Source: Bradyrhizobium diazoefficiens (GTDB taxonomy: Bacteria > Pseudomonadota > Alphaproteobacteria > Rhizobiales > Xanthobacteraceae). Taken from it: 64,000 nt of DNA. Below are positions 52,386-61,489 of the stretch, in pieces; positions within the stretch are counted from its first letter, which is position 1, and each line of letters begins with the position of its first letter. Under the pieces are notes generated by a model, which saw only the letters and a program-made list of their open reading frames with translations, was not told where the DNA came from and searched no databases. The stretch lies in the NCBI RefSeq assembly GCF_018131185.1, contig NZ_JAFCJE010000004.1, positions 558,001 through 622,000 on the forward strand. Direction: 5' to 3'. The position numbers were made by a program, and so were the translations under genes.

Positions 52386-53351
52386 TCAATCCGCGTACTG
52401 CCCGGCCGCCTTGATGATCGGCGCCCAGCGGTCGATCTCACTCGTCAGCATCGCGCCGAGCGCCTCCGGCGTCGCCTTGTCCTTCGGGGCAGGCTCGGTG
52501 TTGATGTCGTTGAGCCGGGCGATCATGGTGGGATCCTGGAGTGCGGCCTGGAGCGCCGCCGTCAGCTTCTGAATGATCGCCGGCGGCGTGCCCTTCGGCG
52601 CATAGAGGCCGTGCCAGACGCCGAGTTCAAAGCCCTTGAGGCCTGCTTCGTCCGCTGTCGGCAGATCGGGCAAGCTCTTCAACCGCTCCTTGGTCGTCAC
52701 CGCGTAGGCTTTGACCTGCTTGGCCGAGATCGGCCCGGTGGTGTTCGTCGCCTGGTCGCAGGTCAGATCGATCTGCTTGCCGAGCAGATCGTTCATGATC
52801 GGACCATTGCCCTTGTACGGCACCGTGGTGAGCTGCTTCTGGATCGCCGTCATGAACAGCATGCCGCACAGATGCGATGCCGCGCCTAACCCGGCATTGG
52901 CATAGGTCAGCTTGTCACCCTGCTGCTGGGCGTAGGCGACGAGGTCCTTGAGCGTGTCGGCCGGAAAATCCGAACGCGCGATGATGGTCATCGGCGCATT
53001 GGTGACGAGCCCGATCGGCGCAAAGGCCGTCTTCGTGTCGTAGCTGAGATTGCGATACAGCGTGGCCGCGGTCGAGATGCCGACGTGATGGACCAGCAGC
53101 GTGTAGCCGTCCGGCTGGGCGCGCGCGGCGCGAGTCGTGCCAATCGTGCCGCCGGCGCCGGTCGCGTTCTCGACGATGACCTGCTGTCCGAGGGACTTCC
53201 CCATGCCAGCCGCGGTCAGGCGCGCGATGGTATCGGTCGGCCCGCCGGCGGCGAACGGCACCAGCACGGTGATGGGTCTCGTTGGGTAGTCCTGGGCAAC
53301 GGCCGCGCCGAGCGGCAGAAACAGGGCCGATACGAGGGCAATGAACCGCAT
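52386..53351 (-). CDS. Tripartite-tricarboxylate (Bug-type) substrate-binding protein
   Basis: This 321-residue periplasmic protein has a signal peptide ending AVAQ-DY and the family markers YPTRPITVLVPFAAGGPTDT, VIVENATGAGGTIGT and YANAGLGAASHL. Such proteins bind carboxylates for TctAB carriers or act as sensors. No tctA/tctB lies in the window, so it is an orphan of the kind that is abundant in some proteobacteria. GGAGGAAA lies 3 bp before the ATG at 53351. It is divergent from a LuxR-type regulator, which may control it. Confidence 0.9.
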   Translation of the reverse strand: MRFIALVSALFLPLGAAVAQDYPTRPITVLVPFAAGGPTDTIARLTAAGMGKSLGQQVIVENATGAGGTIGTTRAARAQPDGYTLLVHHVGISTAATLYRNLSYDTKTAFAPIGLVTNAPMTIIARSDFPADTLKDLVAYAQQQGDKLTYANAGLGAASHLCGMLFMTAIQKQLTTVPYKGNGPIMNDLLGKQIDLTCDQATNTTGPISAKQVKAYAVTTKERLKSLPDLPTADEAGLKGFELGVWHGLYAPKGTPPAIIQKLTAALQAALQDPTMIARLNDINTEPAPKDKATPEALGAMLTSEIDRWAPIIKAAGQYAD

Positions 53352-53483
53352 AGTTTCCTCCACGTTTTTTTGTAGCTCCATATGAGCGTATTCTCGGCCG
53401 CGGAGCCACAACGAAAGCGACTCGATCAGGAGTGTGGCGGCGTCGCGGCCTACGGTTCCCTCGAGACCAATTGGCTTGCGGAT

Positions 53484-53496
53484 CGATACGGTATCG
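53484..53496. promoter_or_regulatory. Palindrome upstream of the LuxR-type regulator
   Basis: CGATAC-G-GTATCG is a 13-bp perfect dyad 30 bp upstream of the regulator start, in the 175-bp region shared with the divergent binding-protein gene. It could be an operator or autoregulation site; there is no further support. Confidence 0.3.
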
Positions 53497-53526
53497 GTGA
53501 GTTTCGACCTCGCGGAGGGAATATGG

Positions 53527-54654
53527 ATGCCGACCGAGCTTGAGCCTAGGCGAGATCAACTTGTCGGCCTGATCTACGATGCGGTGCTCGACGCTTCGCT
53601 CTGGAGCACCGCTCTGGAAGGCATCGCAGACATCACTCACAGCGCGGCCGCACTGATCCACGGCTACAGCGTCGATCGCAGCGTTTACACGTTCCACGAG
53701 CTCGGGCGGATCGATCCTGAGTGCAAACGCCGCCACGAACTCTATCACGTCACCAATCCGTGGATGCGGTCGAACCGGTTTCCGGCGGGCCAGATGGTGC
53801 ACACGGATGATTTGATCGAGCTGTCACAGCTCAAGCGCACCGCCTTCTATGACGACGTGCTCCGGCCGCAGAACCTGGCGCACGGCCTGATCGTCAACGT
53901 GGTCAGCCGTCCGGAATTCCGTGTCTCGCTCAATGTCGAACGCAGCGAAGCGAGCGGACCGTTCAGCGAGCGAGACACCGCGATCTTGAGTTCGCTGCTG
54001 CCGCACTTGCGGCGTGCCAGCGAGCTGCGCTTGCGCATGCTCGACTATCAGGCGGCGGCGCGGGCCGAACGCGACGCGCTCGACGCGTTGACGACCGGAA
54101 TCATCACTTTCGATGCCAGCCAGCGGGTACTGTTCGCCAATTCTGCTGCCCGGGCACAGGGCGAAGAGCTGTCGCTTCGAGTCCTCGCCGGCCGCGACCT
54201 GTCAGGCCCCTCAAGCGCCGTGAACCTCATCCGCGCGCTGTTCGCCGACGCGCTCCGCAGCGGCGCCGCAGGAACATGTCGACTGCCGCGGCCGGACGGC
54301 AGAGAAATCGGAATCACCATGACGCCGGTGAGAGGACGCGCGTTCGGTCACGCGTCACACCACAAGACGGGGAGTCCTGCGGCCGTGGCGCTCCTGGTCG
54401 ATATTTCGCGTACCGGCGACGCCGCAAGCGCGTTGTTGGCCACCCGCCATGGCCTGACGGCGGCCGAATTGCGGGTCGTAACCGCGCTCGCGCAGAGCAG
54501 CGGCATGAAGACGGCTGCGGCCATGCTCGGCATCAGCCTCAACACGCTCAAGTCCCATACCAAGCGGATATACGCCAAGGTCGGCGTTCGGGGACACGCC
54601 GGGCTGGTGCAATCGATCGCCCAGGTTGCCCGGACGCTCGATCCGCCCGGTTGA
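53527..54654 (+). CDS. LuxR-type HTH transcriptional regulator
   Basis: This 375-residue protein has a C-terminal GerE/LuxR helix-turn-helix (LTAAELRVVTALAQSSGMKTAAAMLGISLNTLKSHTKRIYAKVG, about residues 305-350). The long N-terminal half has a predicted PAS-like segment (LDALTTGIITFDASQRVLFAN), consistent with ligand sensing; it lacks the autoinducer-binding domain and a receiver. GGAGGG lies 7 bp before the ATG at 53527. It sits between two tripartite-tricarboxylate-type binding-protein genes, divergent from one and 100 bp upstream of the other, so it may regulate both. Confidence 0.85.
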   Translation: MPTELEPRRDQLVGLIYDAVLDASLWSTALEGIADITHSAAALIHGYSVDRSVYTFHELGRIDPECKRRHELYHVTNPWMRSNRFPAGQMVHTDDLIELSQLKRTAFYDDVLRPQNLAHGLIVNVVSRPEFRVSLNVERSEASGPFSERDTAILSSLLPHLRRASELRLRMLDYQAAARAERDALDALTTGIITFDASQRVLFANSAARAQGEELSLRVLAGRDLSGPSSAVNLIRALFADALRSGAAGTCRLPRPDGREIGITMTPVRGRAFGHASHHKTGSPAAVALLVDISRTGDAASALLATRHGLTAAELRVVTALAQSSGMKTAAAMLGISLNTLKSHTKRIYAKVGVRGHAGLVQSIAQVARTLDPPG

Positions 54655-54754
54655 AGCTCGCACCCGGACACCCAGGCTGCGCCACCACCCGATGGGGTGA
54701 CGACGAACGATCGAGCCGCGCAGACAATCGGCCGCCCACACCTGGAGACCCATC

Positions 54755-55726
54755 ATGTTACGACGGCCAGCGCTCGTTCTGATCTCGCTTCTGTGGCTGG
54801 CGCAGCCGCTGCAGGCGGAGCCAATATACCCGCGATCGAACATTCGCATCGTGCTGGGCTTCAATGCCGGAAGTGCCCCCGACGTGGCCGCTCGAATCCT
54901 GGCCGAACGCTTCAGGGCCAAATGGGACAAGCCCGTCGTGGTCGAGAACATGCTGGGCGCGGGCGGCAACATCGCTGCGGACCATGTCGCCAAATCGGAG
55001 CCCGATGGCACCACGCTGCTGATGGCAGGCAATGCCGCGATCGTCATCAACCCGTCTCTTTACGCAAAACTGTCCTATGACCCCGCAAAGGATCTGGTCC
55101 CCGTCGCGCAGGTCACGGTTGCCCCGAACATCCTGGTCCTGAACAAGGACGTGCCGGCGACGAGCGTTCAGGATCTGGTCGATTTGGCGAGGCGCAGCCC
55201 GGGCACCCTCACCTTCGCCTCGGCCGGACTGGGCACCTCGACCCATCTGGCCGGCGAGCTGTTCCAGACCATGGCCGGAATCAAGCTGCAGCACGTGCCA
55301 TATCGCGACAGCGCCGCGCTGTTGAGCGATCTCATGGCCGGCCGCGTCACGATGTTCTTCGGTAGCATCGCCTCGGTGCTGCCGCACGTCCGCGACGGTG
55401 GCCTGCGCGCTCTGGCGGTCACATCGCTGCAACGCTCGCCGGCCACGCCCGAGCTGCCGACGCTGGACGAGCTCGGCTTTCGTGGTTTCGATGCGATCGC
55501 CTGGTTCGGCCTGATGGCACCTGCGGGAACGCCGGCCTCGGTGATCGCGCTTCTGCACGATGAGGCGCAGCAGGCGGCGGCCGCACCGGCCGCGCGAGAG
55601 AAGTTCGCATCGCTCGGCATGGAATCGGTGACGCGCACGTCGGACGAATTCGCCAGCCAGATTCGGGCCGAAACGCCGAAATGGGCGGAACTGATCAGGC
55701 GGGTGGGCATCGCGCCGATTCAGTGA
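54755..55726 (+). CDS. Tripartite-tricarboxylate (Bug-type) substrate-binding protein
   Basis: A second 323-residue orphan binding protein: the signal peptide ends PLQA-EP, and the markers NIRIVLGFNAGSAPDVAARI, VVENMLGAGGNIAADHV and FASAGLGTSTHLAGEL follow the same family pattern as the gene at 52386. The shared neighbourhood suggests both serve one regulon, though the two sequences are clearly diverged and should bind different ligands. No carrier genes are adjacent. Confidence 0.9.
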   Translation: MLRRPALVLISLLWLAQPLQAEPIYPRSNIRIVLGFNAGSAPDVAARILAERFRAKWDKPVVVENMLGAGGNIAADHVAKSEPDGTTLLMAGNAAIVINPSLYAKLSYDPAKDLVPVAQVTVAPNILVLNKDVPATSVQDLVDLARRSPGTLTFASAGLGTSTHLAGELFQTMAGIKLQHVPYRDSAALLSDLMAGRVTMFFGSIASVLPHVRDGGLRALAVTSLQRSPATPELPTLDELGFRGFDAIAWFGLMAPAGTPASVIALLHDEAQQAAAAPAAREKFASLGMESVTRTSDEFASQIRAETPKWAELIRRVGIAPIQ

Positions 55727-55844
55727 CGGGCGCCCGACGCGTTGGCCGGCGGCATCGCTGGATTGACGATCGAGGGCACACCGATGCCGCGACCACATCG
55801 CATGCAGTGTCGCTGCGCGACCGTGCCACAAGCCGGCGCTACGT

Positions 55845-56309
55845 CTACCCCTCTGCCTCGCTCTCGAGCTTCGTTCGTAGGTCCGTGACGATGCGGTGAA
55901 CGGTTTGCAGGTCCTTGACCGGAAGCCCCTCCGCAAGGCCGTTGACCCACGGCGCCTGCAAAACCATCGCGGCATCGAAAGCGCGCCGCCCCTTGTCAGT
56001 CAGGACGACAAGCTGCGCCCGGCGGTGATGCGGGTTGGCCTCGAAAGCAACGAGACCTTCCGCGTGCAGATCGTTGACGATCCGCTGCACGTTTTGGCGA
56101 TTGGCACCAAGATCGCGCGCCAGCCAGGCCACCGGCTGGGGGCGCTCCACGGCCACGATGGCGCCAAGAATCTGCCAGCGGGCGCTCGTGAGGCCGAGCC
56201 GGGTCACCAGGCGGTCCCCTGCGGTCAAGAGCAGGCTATTCAGCCGGAACAAGTCGAGCATGAGGTTCGTCAGGGCATCACCGGCCGGCGTTCGCAGGGA
56301 TTTCGGCAT
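55845..56309 (-). CDS. MarR-family transcriptional regulator
   Basis: This 154-residue winged-helix repressor shows the MarR core LTSARWQILGAIVAVERPQPVAWLARDLGANRQNVQRIVNDL with the wing FEANPHHRRAQLVVLTDKGR. It is divergent from a monooxygenase gene across a 96-bp region containing a perfect 20-bp palindrome, so it very probably represses both itself and that operon until a phenolic or oxidant ligand binds. If the -10 placed at about 56318-56323 is right, its message would have an extremely short leader. Confidence 0.9.
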   Translation of the reverse strand: MPKSLRTPAGDALTNLMLDLFRLNSLLLTAGDRLVTRLGLTSARWQILGAIVAVERPQPVAWLARDLGANRQNVQRIVNDLHAEGLVAFEANPHHRRAQLVVLTDKGRRAFDAAMVLQAPWVNGLAEGLPVKDLQTVHRIVTDLRTKLESEAEG

Positions 56310-56317
56310 CCGTCACC

Positions 56318-56357
56318 ATAAACTGTTATTGACATCATGATGTCAATTTGCTATGCC
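56318..56357. promoter_or_regulatory. Divergent promoters sharing a MarR-type palindrome
   Basis: ATTGACATCATGATGTCAAT (56328-56347) is a perfect 20-bp palindrome. Each end supplies a consensus -35 TTGACA pointing outward-in: rightward TTGACA, 17-bp spacer, TATGCC (56352-56357); leftward TTGACA, 17-bp spacer, GTTTAT (56323-56318). A further half-site ATTGACAACAT lies at 56370-56380, 42 bp from the first. A dimer bound here would block both promoters at once. Confidence 0.7.
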
Positions 56358-56405
56358 TCATGATACCATATTGACAACATAATCCCATCCTGAACGGAGC
56401 CGGCC

Positions 56406-56774
56406 ATGGCGCAACTCCGCCCACTGGACCCCAATTTTCCCATCGAATGTCAGCTTGGCATCGAAAGCAGCCCTGTCGTCCTGGTGAACGTGTTCGCGCT
56501 CGACAAGGCCGACGAACAGAGCTTCCTCCAGATCTGGCAGGACGATGCCGCCTTCATGAAACGGCAGCCGGGCTTTATTGCCACCCAGCTTCACCGCGCG
56601 ATCGGCGATAGCCCGACCTATCTGAACTACGCCGTCTGGGAATCGACTGCCCACTTCCGGGCTGCGTTCACGCACCCTGAGTTCAGATCGAAGATCTCAG
56701 CCTATCCCGCGTCCGCCGTCGCCTCTCCGCATCTCTTCCGAAAGGTCGCGGTGCCCGGCATCTGCGTCGCGTAG
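56406..56774 (+). CDS. Antibiotic-biosynthesis-monooxygenase (ABM) domain protein
   Basis: The 122-residue protein is a small ferredoxin-like alpha/beta domain: VVLVNVFALDKADEQSFLQIW, the helix-turn AAFMKRQPGFIATQLHRA and the strand YLNYAVWESTAHFRAAF. Family members are cofactor-free oxygenases acting on quinones and aromatics, or haem-related enzymes. GGAG lies 8 bp before the ATG. It is first in a likely two-gene unit with the membrane protein 25 bp downstream, under MarR control. Confidence 0.85.
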   Translation: MAQLRPLDPNFPIECQLGIESSPVVLVNVFALDKADEQSFLQIWQDDAAFMKRQPGFIATQLHRAIGDSPTYLNYAVWESTAHFRAAFTHPEFRSKISAYPASAVASPHLFRKVAVPGICVA

Positions 56775-56799
56775 TTGGATTCGAAAACGGCAGGACTCG

Positions 56800-57273
56800 A
56801 TGACCAGAATCATCCACCCATTGGCGGGCACGGTCGCGTTGACGATGATTGCGACCTTCTGGCTTTCCACGGCTCTGACCGAGCTATTTGCGACACAAGC
56901 GAGCGTGGCCATGGTCAAGACGGCCATACCCTGGGGCTTCCTGTTGCTGGTTCCAGCGCTCGCGGTGACGGGAGGTTCAGGGTTCTTCCTGGCAAAGGGG
57001 CGACGCGCTGGCCTGATCGGCGCAAAGATCAAGCGTATGCCGGTCATCGCCGGCAACGGCATCCTGGTTCTCATCCCCGCCGCGTTGTTTCTTGCCTCCA
57101 AGGCAAAGGCCGCGGAGTTCGACACCACATTCTACGTCGTACAGACTCTGGAATTGTTTGCCGGCGCGATGAACATCGTTCTCCTCGGCCTCAATATGCG
57201 TGACGGCTTCAAGATGAAGGGCCGTTTCCGCATTCGACAACCCGATCGCCTCAGCACCAAACCGTTGCTCTAA
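56800..57273 (+). CDS. Four-helix membrane protein, unknown function
   Basis: This 157-residue protein has hydrophobic helices at about 8-28, 45-64, 82-101 and 112-130, a basic loop (KGRRAGLIGAKIKRM) and a basic tail. CAGGA lies 5 bp upstream of the ATG. Because it follows the MarR-regulated ABM gene it may handle the same toxic or redox-active compound, for example as a membrane partner. I recognise no family. Confidence 0.65.
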   Translation: MTRIIHPLAGTVALTMIATFWLSTALTELFATQASVAMVKTAIPWGFLLLVPALAVTGGSGFFLAKGRRAGLIGAKIKRMPVIAGNGILVLIPAALFLASKAKAAEFDTTFYVVQTLELFAGAMNIVLLGLNMRDGFKMKGRFRIRQPDRLSTKPLL

Positions 57274-57374
57274 CGGGGCGCCCGCGGGAGGGTCAGGGCT
57301 GGCGGATCTGCGGAGCAGCGCAACAGCTTCTACGATGCACGAAAAGCTGATCCACTGACGCAGGCAATTGCCGC

Positions 57375-57899
57375 TTACGCCTGCTTCTTCTTCGGCTTCC
57401 CTGCCCTCGGCACCGGCTGCGGATCGGGATTGCCCTCGATCGAGGACAGGCGGCCGGAGGTGAATGTATAGATGCCCGCACGCGGGCCGGTGGTCCAGGT
57501 CACCACGGCGACCCGCCGGCCGGCAGCATCGCTGGAGAGATTGACAGTCGACGGCGTGCCGACGCCGCGCACCACGTCGCATTCGGTGTGGCCGAGTGCG
57601 ACCGTGCCGCCCATGGGCGCCGGTGCCGTCGACGATGCGTTGGCATCGGCTGGCCCGGGAGGCGGCGCCATGCCGGGACAGGCGCCGTCGGCGGTGACGA
57701 GATCCTCAACTCCCACCGGCTTGTCGGGGGACAGCGGCGGCGACTCGATCGAGATGTTCTTGATGAAGAGGCGGCCGGGTTTCTGGAACCACTCGGCGTC
57801 CTTCGACAGCAGGTCGGTCCCGCCCGAACAGCCCGCGACCAGCGGTGCTACGGCAGCCAACGCAATGATGAGCGACTTGGGAAGCTTTTGATGTCGCAC
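57375..57899 (-). CDS. Putative lipoprotein, unknown function
   Basis: This 174-residue protein has a lipobox LVAGC (Cys about residue 23) after a hydrophobic leader, a Pro/Ala/Gly-rich middle and a folded C-terminal part (TECDVVRGVGTPSTVNLSSD, RRVAVVTWTTGPRAGIYTFTSGRL), ending in a Lys-rich tail. The CDVVRGVGTP phrase followed by beta strands resembles BamE/SmpA-like small lipoproteins, suggesting an outer-membrane role, but this is only a resemblance. It stands alone. Confidence 0.65.
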   Translation of the reverse strand: MRHQKLPKSLIIALAAVAPLVAGCSGGTDLLSKDAEWFQKPGRLFIKNISIESPPLSPDKPVGVEDLVTADGACPGMAPPPGPADANASSTAPAPMGGTVALGHTECDVVRGVGTPSTVNLSSDAAGRRVAVVTWTTGPRAGIYTFTSGRLSSIEGNPDPQPVPRAGKPKKKQA

Positions 57900-58025
57900 G
57901 ATAAACCAAATTCCCCGCGTGAAGGACCAGCCCTAAGCAATTGTCCCAACATCACTTTGCGGCACGAAGGTGACAAAAGCCAGCATCGCACCAAAAGTGC
58001 AAATTATCATTAATTGCGATCGACG

Positions 58026-58478
58026 CTAATTCCGACGCTGCCACCGGCCCCGCTCGTCGGCCTGCCAATAGGTGACATCAAATCCCCGCGCCTTGCAATC
58101 CGTCCAGGTGCTGCGGGCGAGCGCGAGCGCATCCGGATCGTCGCCGTTGAACAGCAGCACCATGCGCGCATAGCCCTGCGCGTCCTCCGGCAACGCGGCA
58201 TTGTCGACCAGGAAGCGGACATGGGCGCCGTTGGGATTGCCCTCCTCAATCGCCAGCACGATCGGCTGATCGGCGGCATCGCTCACGCGCCATGTCGCGT
58301 GCGGCAGGAAGGAATCGTCGCGATAGGTCCACAAATGCGCGTCGAGCGCGTCGGCCCGTTCTTCCGAGGTCGACTGCACCACGACGCGCCAGCCGCGCTC
58401 GAGCGATTTCTCGAGAAGCGGCGGCAACACGTTCTCTACCGTCATGTTTTGCAGGTGATAGAACAGGACTTCAGTCAT
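58026..58478 (-). CDS. holC: DNA polymerase III subunit chi
   Basis: This 150-residue clamp-loader accessory protein links the replicase to single-strand-binding protein. The sequence TEVLFYHLQNMTVENVLPPLLEKSLERGWRV, LDAHLWTYRDDSFLPHATW and MVLLFNGDDPDALALAR follows the HolC pattern. It begins 6 bp after the pepA stop; pepA-holC pairing is conserved widely in proteobacteria and strengthens the call. ATG 58478 is preferred to the GTG directly before it. Confidence 0.9.
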   Translation of the reverse strand: MTEVLFYHLQNMTVENVLPPLLEKSLERGWRVVVQSTSEERADALDAHLWTYRDDSFLPHATWRVSDAADQPIVLAIEEGNPNGAHVRFLVDNAALPEDAQGYARMVLLFNGDDPDALALARSTWTDCKARGFDVTYWQADERGRWQRRN

Positions 58479-58484
58479 CACGGG

Positions 58485-59984
58485 TCATTTGCGCTCGTAA
58501 TGATCGGCGACCAGACGGTCGAGCAGACGGACACCGTAGCCGCTGCCCCAGCTCTGGTTGATGTCGGTCTTCGGCGCGCCCATGGCGGTGCCGGCGATAT
58601 CGAGATGGGCCCAGGGCGTGCCGTCGACGAAACGCTGCAGGAACTGCGCCGCGGTGATCGAGCCGCCGTGACGGCCGCCGGTGTTCTTCATGTCGGCGAA
58701 CTGGGAATCGATCAGCTTGTCGTATTCGGGACCGAGCGGCATGCGCCAGACCTTGTCCCCGGTCTCGACGCCGGCCGTCAGCAGGCGTTCGGCAAGCTCG
58801 TCATTGTTGGAGAACATGCCGGCATGATCGGTGCCGAGCGCGACCACGATCGCGCCGGTCAGCGTCGCCAGATCCACCATGAATTTCGGCTTCACCTTCT
58901 TGGCGACGTACCAGAGCACGTCGGCCAGCACGAGGCGGCCTTCCGCGTCGGTGTTGATGATCTCGATGGTCTGGCCCGACATCGAGGTGACGATATCGCC
59001 CGGCCGCTGCGCGTTGCCGTCCGGCATGTTCTCGACGAGGCCAATGGCGCCGACCACGTTGGCCTTGGCCTTGCGCGCCGCCAGCGCGTGCATCAGGCCG
59101 ACGACGCAGGCCGCTCCGCCCATGTCGCCCTTCATGTCCTCCATGCTGCCGGCCGGCTTGATCGAGATGCCGCCGGTGTCGAAGCAGACGCCCTTGCCGA
59201 CGAAGGCGACCGGGGCCTCGCCTTTCTTGCCGCCGTCCCAGCGCATGATCACGGTGCGGCTCGGCCGCGCCGAGCCCTGGCCGACGCCGAGCAGCGCGCC
59301 CATGCCGAGCTTCTGCATCGCCTTGACGTCGAGCACCTCGACCTTGACGCCGAGCCTGCGAAGCTGACCGGCGCGGCGTGCGAATTCTTCCGGAAAGAGC
59401 ACGTTCGGCGGCTCGTTGACGAGGTCGCGCGCGATGATCACGCCGTCGACGACGTGGCCGGCCGCGGCAAACGCCTTCTTCGCAGCGGCGGCATCGCCGA
59501 CCGCAAGCGAGATGTCGGCGCGCGAGCCGCCCTCTTCGCCGTCCTTCTTCCTGGTCTTGTAACGGTCGAACTTGTAGGCGCGTAAGCGAAGGCCCGAGGC
59601 AATCGCAACCGCCTGCTCGCTCGTCATGGCGCCATCGGGCAGCTCCGCCATAATGGTCATGGTGGTCGTCCCGGTGGGAATCTTGCTCGCCGCCACACCG
59701 CCGAATTTGAGGAAATCGTTCGCCTTCAGGCCGGCTGCCTTGCCGGCGCCGATCACGAGCAAACGGGTGGCTTTCACCCCTTCCGGCGCCAGGATGTCCA
59801 GCGCGGTCCCGCTTTTGCCTTTGAAGGCAGCGGCGGTGGCCGCGCGCTTCACGAGTTCGACAGCGCCGCCCAGCGCCTTGGCCGTCGCCGGACCGACCTT
59901 CAAGCCGTCGTCGCAGAACACGACCAGGATGCCACGGGCGGCTGATGACAATGGGACGAAGCCGACCTTGATGGCATCGGACAT
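58485..59984 (-). CDS. pepA: Cytosol (leucyl) aminopeptidase
   Basis: This 499-residue M17 metallopeptidase removes N-terminal residues from peptides. The two-metal site is seen in [29 protein letters not shown] and [12 protein letters not shown]. The N-terminal macro-like domain occupies about residues 1-160. AAGGAG lies 6 bp upstream of the ATG at 59984. It heads the pepA-holC operon and is divergent from lptF across 338 bp. Confidence 0.95.
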   Translation of the reverse strand: MSDAIKVGFVPLSSAARGILVVFCDDGLKVGPATAKALGGAVELVKRAATAAAFKGKSGTALDILAPEGVKATRLLVIGAGKAAGLKANDFLKFGGVAASKIPTGTTTMTIMAELPDGAMTSEQAVAIASGLRLRAYKFDRYKTRKKDGEEGGSRADISLAVGDAAAAKKAFAAAGHVVDGVIIARDLVNEPPNVLFPEEFARRAGQLRRLGVKVEVLDVKAMQKLGMGALLGVGQGSARPSRTVIMRWDGGKKGEAPVAFVGKGVCFDTGGISIKPAGSMEDMKGDMGGAACVVGLMHALAARKAKANVVGAIGLVENMPDGNAQRPGDIVTSMSGQTIEIINTDAEGRLVLADVLWYVAKKVKPKFMVDLATLTGAIVVALGTDHAGMFSNNDELAERLLTAGVETGDKVWRMPLGPEYDKLIDSQFADMKNTGGRHGGSITAAQFLQRFVDGTPWAHLDIAGTAMGAPKTDINQSWGSGYGVRLLDRLVADHYERK

Positions 59985-60322
59985 GGGTAACTCCTTCATA
60001 AAACTGGGTCTTCTTGCCGTTATCGGCTCCGGCCGCGGCAGGACCTGAACGACGATTCACTGAGCCTTTCGCACTATGGGCCAGCGGCCCGGCAGATGCC
60101 AAGCACCCCCCGTGACCTCAAGGCCACAACCAGCGAAATATTAACCATATATTGAGGGTGCCACGGGCCAGCCATTTTGTTGACGGATCAAAGGGATGGT
60201 AGTGAGGGAGTAAGCAGGCGGAAGAGGCGCTGGCCGACCTTGGGGATCCCCTGATCGGGGATGGGTTGGACAGCGGAGTTTCGGCCGACATTGGGGCCTT
60301 GGTGGGATTCGTGCGGTAGCGC
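59985..60322. other. Divergent regulatory region between pepA and lptF
   Basis: This 338-bp stretch holds no convincing gene. An AT-rich patch at 60134-60155 includes TTAACCATATATTGA, one mismatch from the CtrA consensus TTAA-N7-TTAA (60141-60155). A palindrome GGGGATCCCC occurs at about 60241-60250, followed by a second GATCGGGGAT. Promoters for both directions should lie here, but I could not place them firmly. Confidence 0.5.
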
Positions 60323-61489
60323 ATGGGGTCGATCGATAAGTACATCTTCCGCACGACGCTGGCGTCGTTTGCGCTGATCCTGGTCAGCCTCACCGGCGTG
60401 ATCTGGATTACGCAGGCGTTGCGCGGCATCGACCTGATGACGAGCCAGGGTCAGACCATCCTCACCTTCCTCGGCATCACCAGCCTCGTCGTGCCGGCCC
60501 TGGTCCTGATCATCTCGCCGATCGCGTTGATGATCGCGATCTCGCACACGCTGAACAAGCTCGCGACCGATTCCGAGATCATCGTGATGAATGCCGCCGG
60601 CTTCTCGCCGATCCGGCTGTTCCTTCCGTTCTTCTACGCCACCTGCGTGGTGTCACTGCTGGTCGCCTTCATCGCGGCCTATCTCGCCCCCGACGGCATG
60701 CGGCGGATCAAGCAGTGGGATGCCGAGATCACCGCGGACGTTCTCACCAACATCCTGCAGCCCGGCCGCTTCGCCCGGCTCGACGAGAACCTCACGATCC
60801 GGATTCGCGAACGCCAGCCCGGCGGCATCCTGGCCGGCATCTTCATCGACGACCGCCGCGACCCGAACGAGCGCGTCTCGATCGTCGCCGAACGCGGCGA
60901 GGTCGTGAAGAACGACACCGGCTCGTTCCTGGTGCTGGAAACCGGCAATCTCCAGCGCTTCGAGGCAGGCAAACGCGATCCGGCGCTGGTGGCTTTCGGC
61001 CGCTACGGCTTCGACATGTCGAAATTCTCCAAGGGCCGCGACGTCACCCTCGGCATTCGCGAACGCTATCTCTGGGAGTTGTTCTCGCCGTCCGAGAACG
61101 ATCCCGTCTACAAGCAGATTCCCGGGCAGTTCCGCTCGGCCCTGCATGACAGCCTGCTCGCGCCGGTCTATCCCTTCGCCTTTGCGGTGCTGACCTTTGC
61201 GTTCCTCGGGGCGCCGCGCACCACCCGCCAGAGCCGTAACTTCTCGATCGGCTCATCGATCATCGCGGTGTTCGGCCTGCGCATGGCGGGCTTTGCCTGT
61301 TCGGTGATGGCGGTGAAGTCGCCAAGCGCGGTGCTGCTGCAATACGCGATGGTTTTCGGCGCCATGGGCGCCGGGCTGTGGATGATCATCGGCGGCGTCG
61401 TCGTCGAGCCGCCCCCTGGCCTGATGGACGCCATCAACAGGTCGAACGCGCGCATCGCGCGGCTGTTCGGACGTCCGGCCACCGCATGA
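60323..61489 (+). CDS. lptF: LPS export ABC transporter permease LptF
   Basis: This 388-residue inner-membrane subunit extracts lipopolysaccharide from the inner membrane together with LptG and the LptB ATPase. It has the YjgP/YjgQ layout: helices at about 10-32, 50-72 and 95-117, a periplasmic beta-jellyroll (about 130-265, with LTIRIRERQPGGILAGIFI), then three C-terminal helices. The start MGSIDKYIFRTTLASF matches the family. Its stop overlaps the lptG start (ATGA). Confidence 0.93.
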   Translation: MGSIDKYIFRTTLASFALILVSLTGVIWITQALRGIDLMTSQGQTILTFLGITSLVVPALVLIISPIALMIAISHTLNKLATDSEIIVMNAAGFSPIRLFLPFFYATCVVSLLVAFIAAYLAPDGMRRIKQWDAEITADVLTNILQPGRFARLDENLTIRIRERQPGGILAGIFIDDRRDPNERVSIVAERGEVVKNDTGSFLVLETGNLQRFEAGKRDPALVAFGRYGFDMSKFSKGRDVTLGIRERYLWELFSPSENDPVYKQIPGQFRSALHDSLLAPVYPFAFAVLTFAFLGAPRTTRQSRNFSIGSSIIAVFGLRMAGFACSVMAVKSPSAVLLQYAMVFGAMGAGLWMIIGGVVVEPPPGLMDAINRSNARIARLFGRPATA

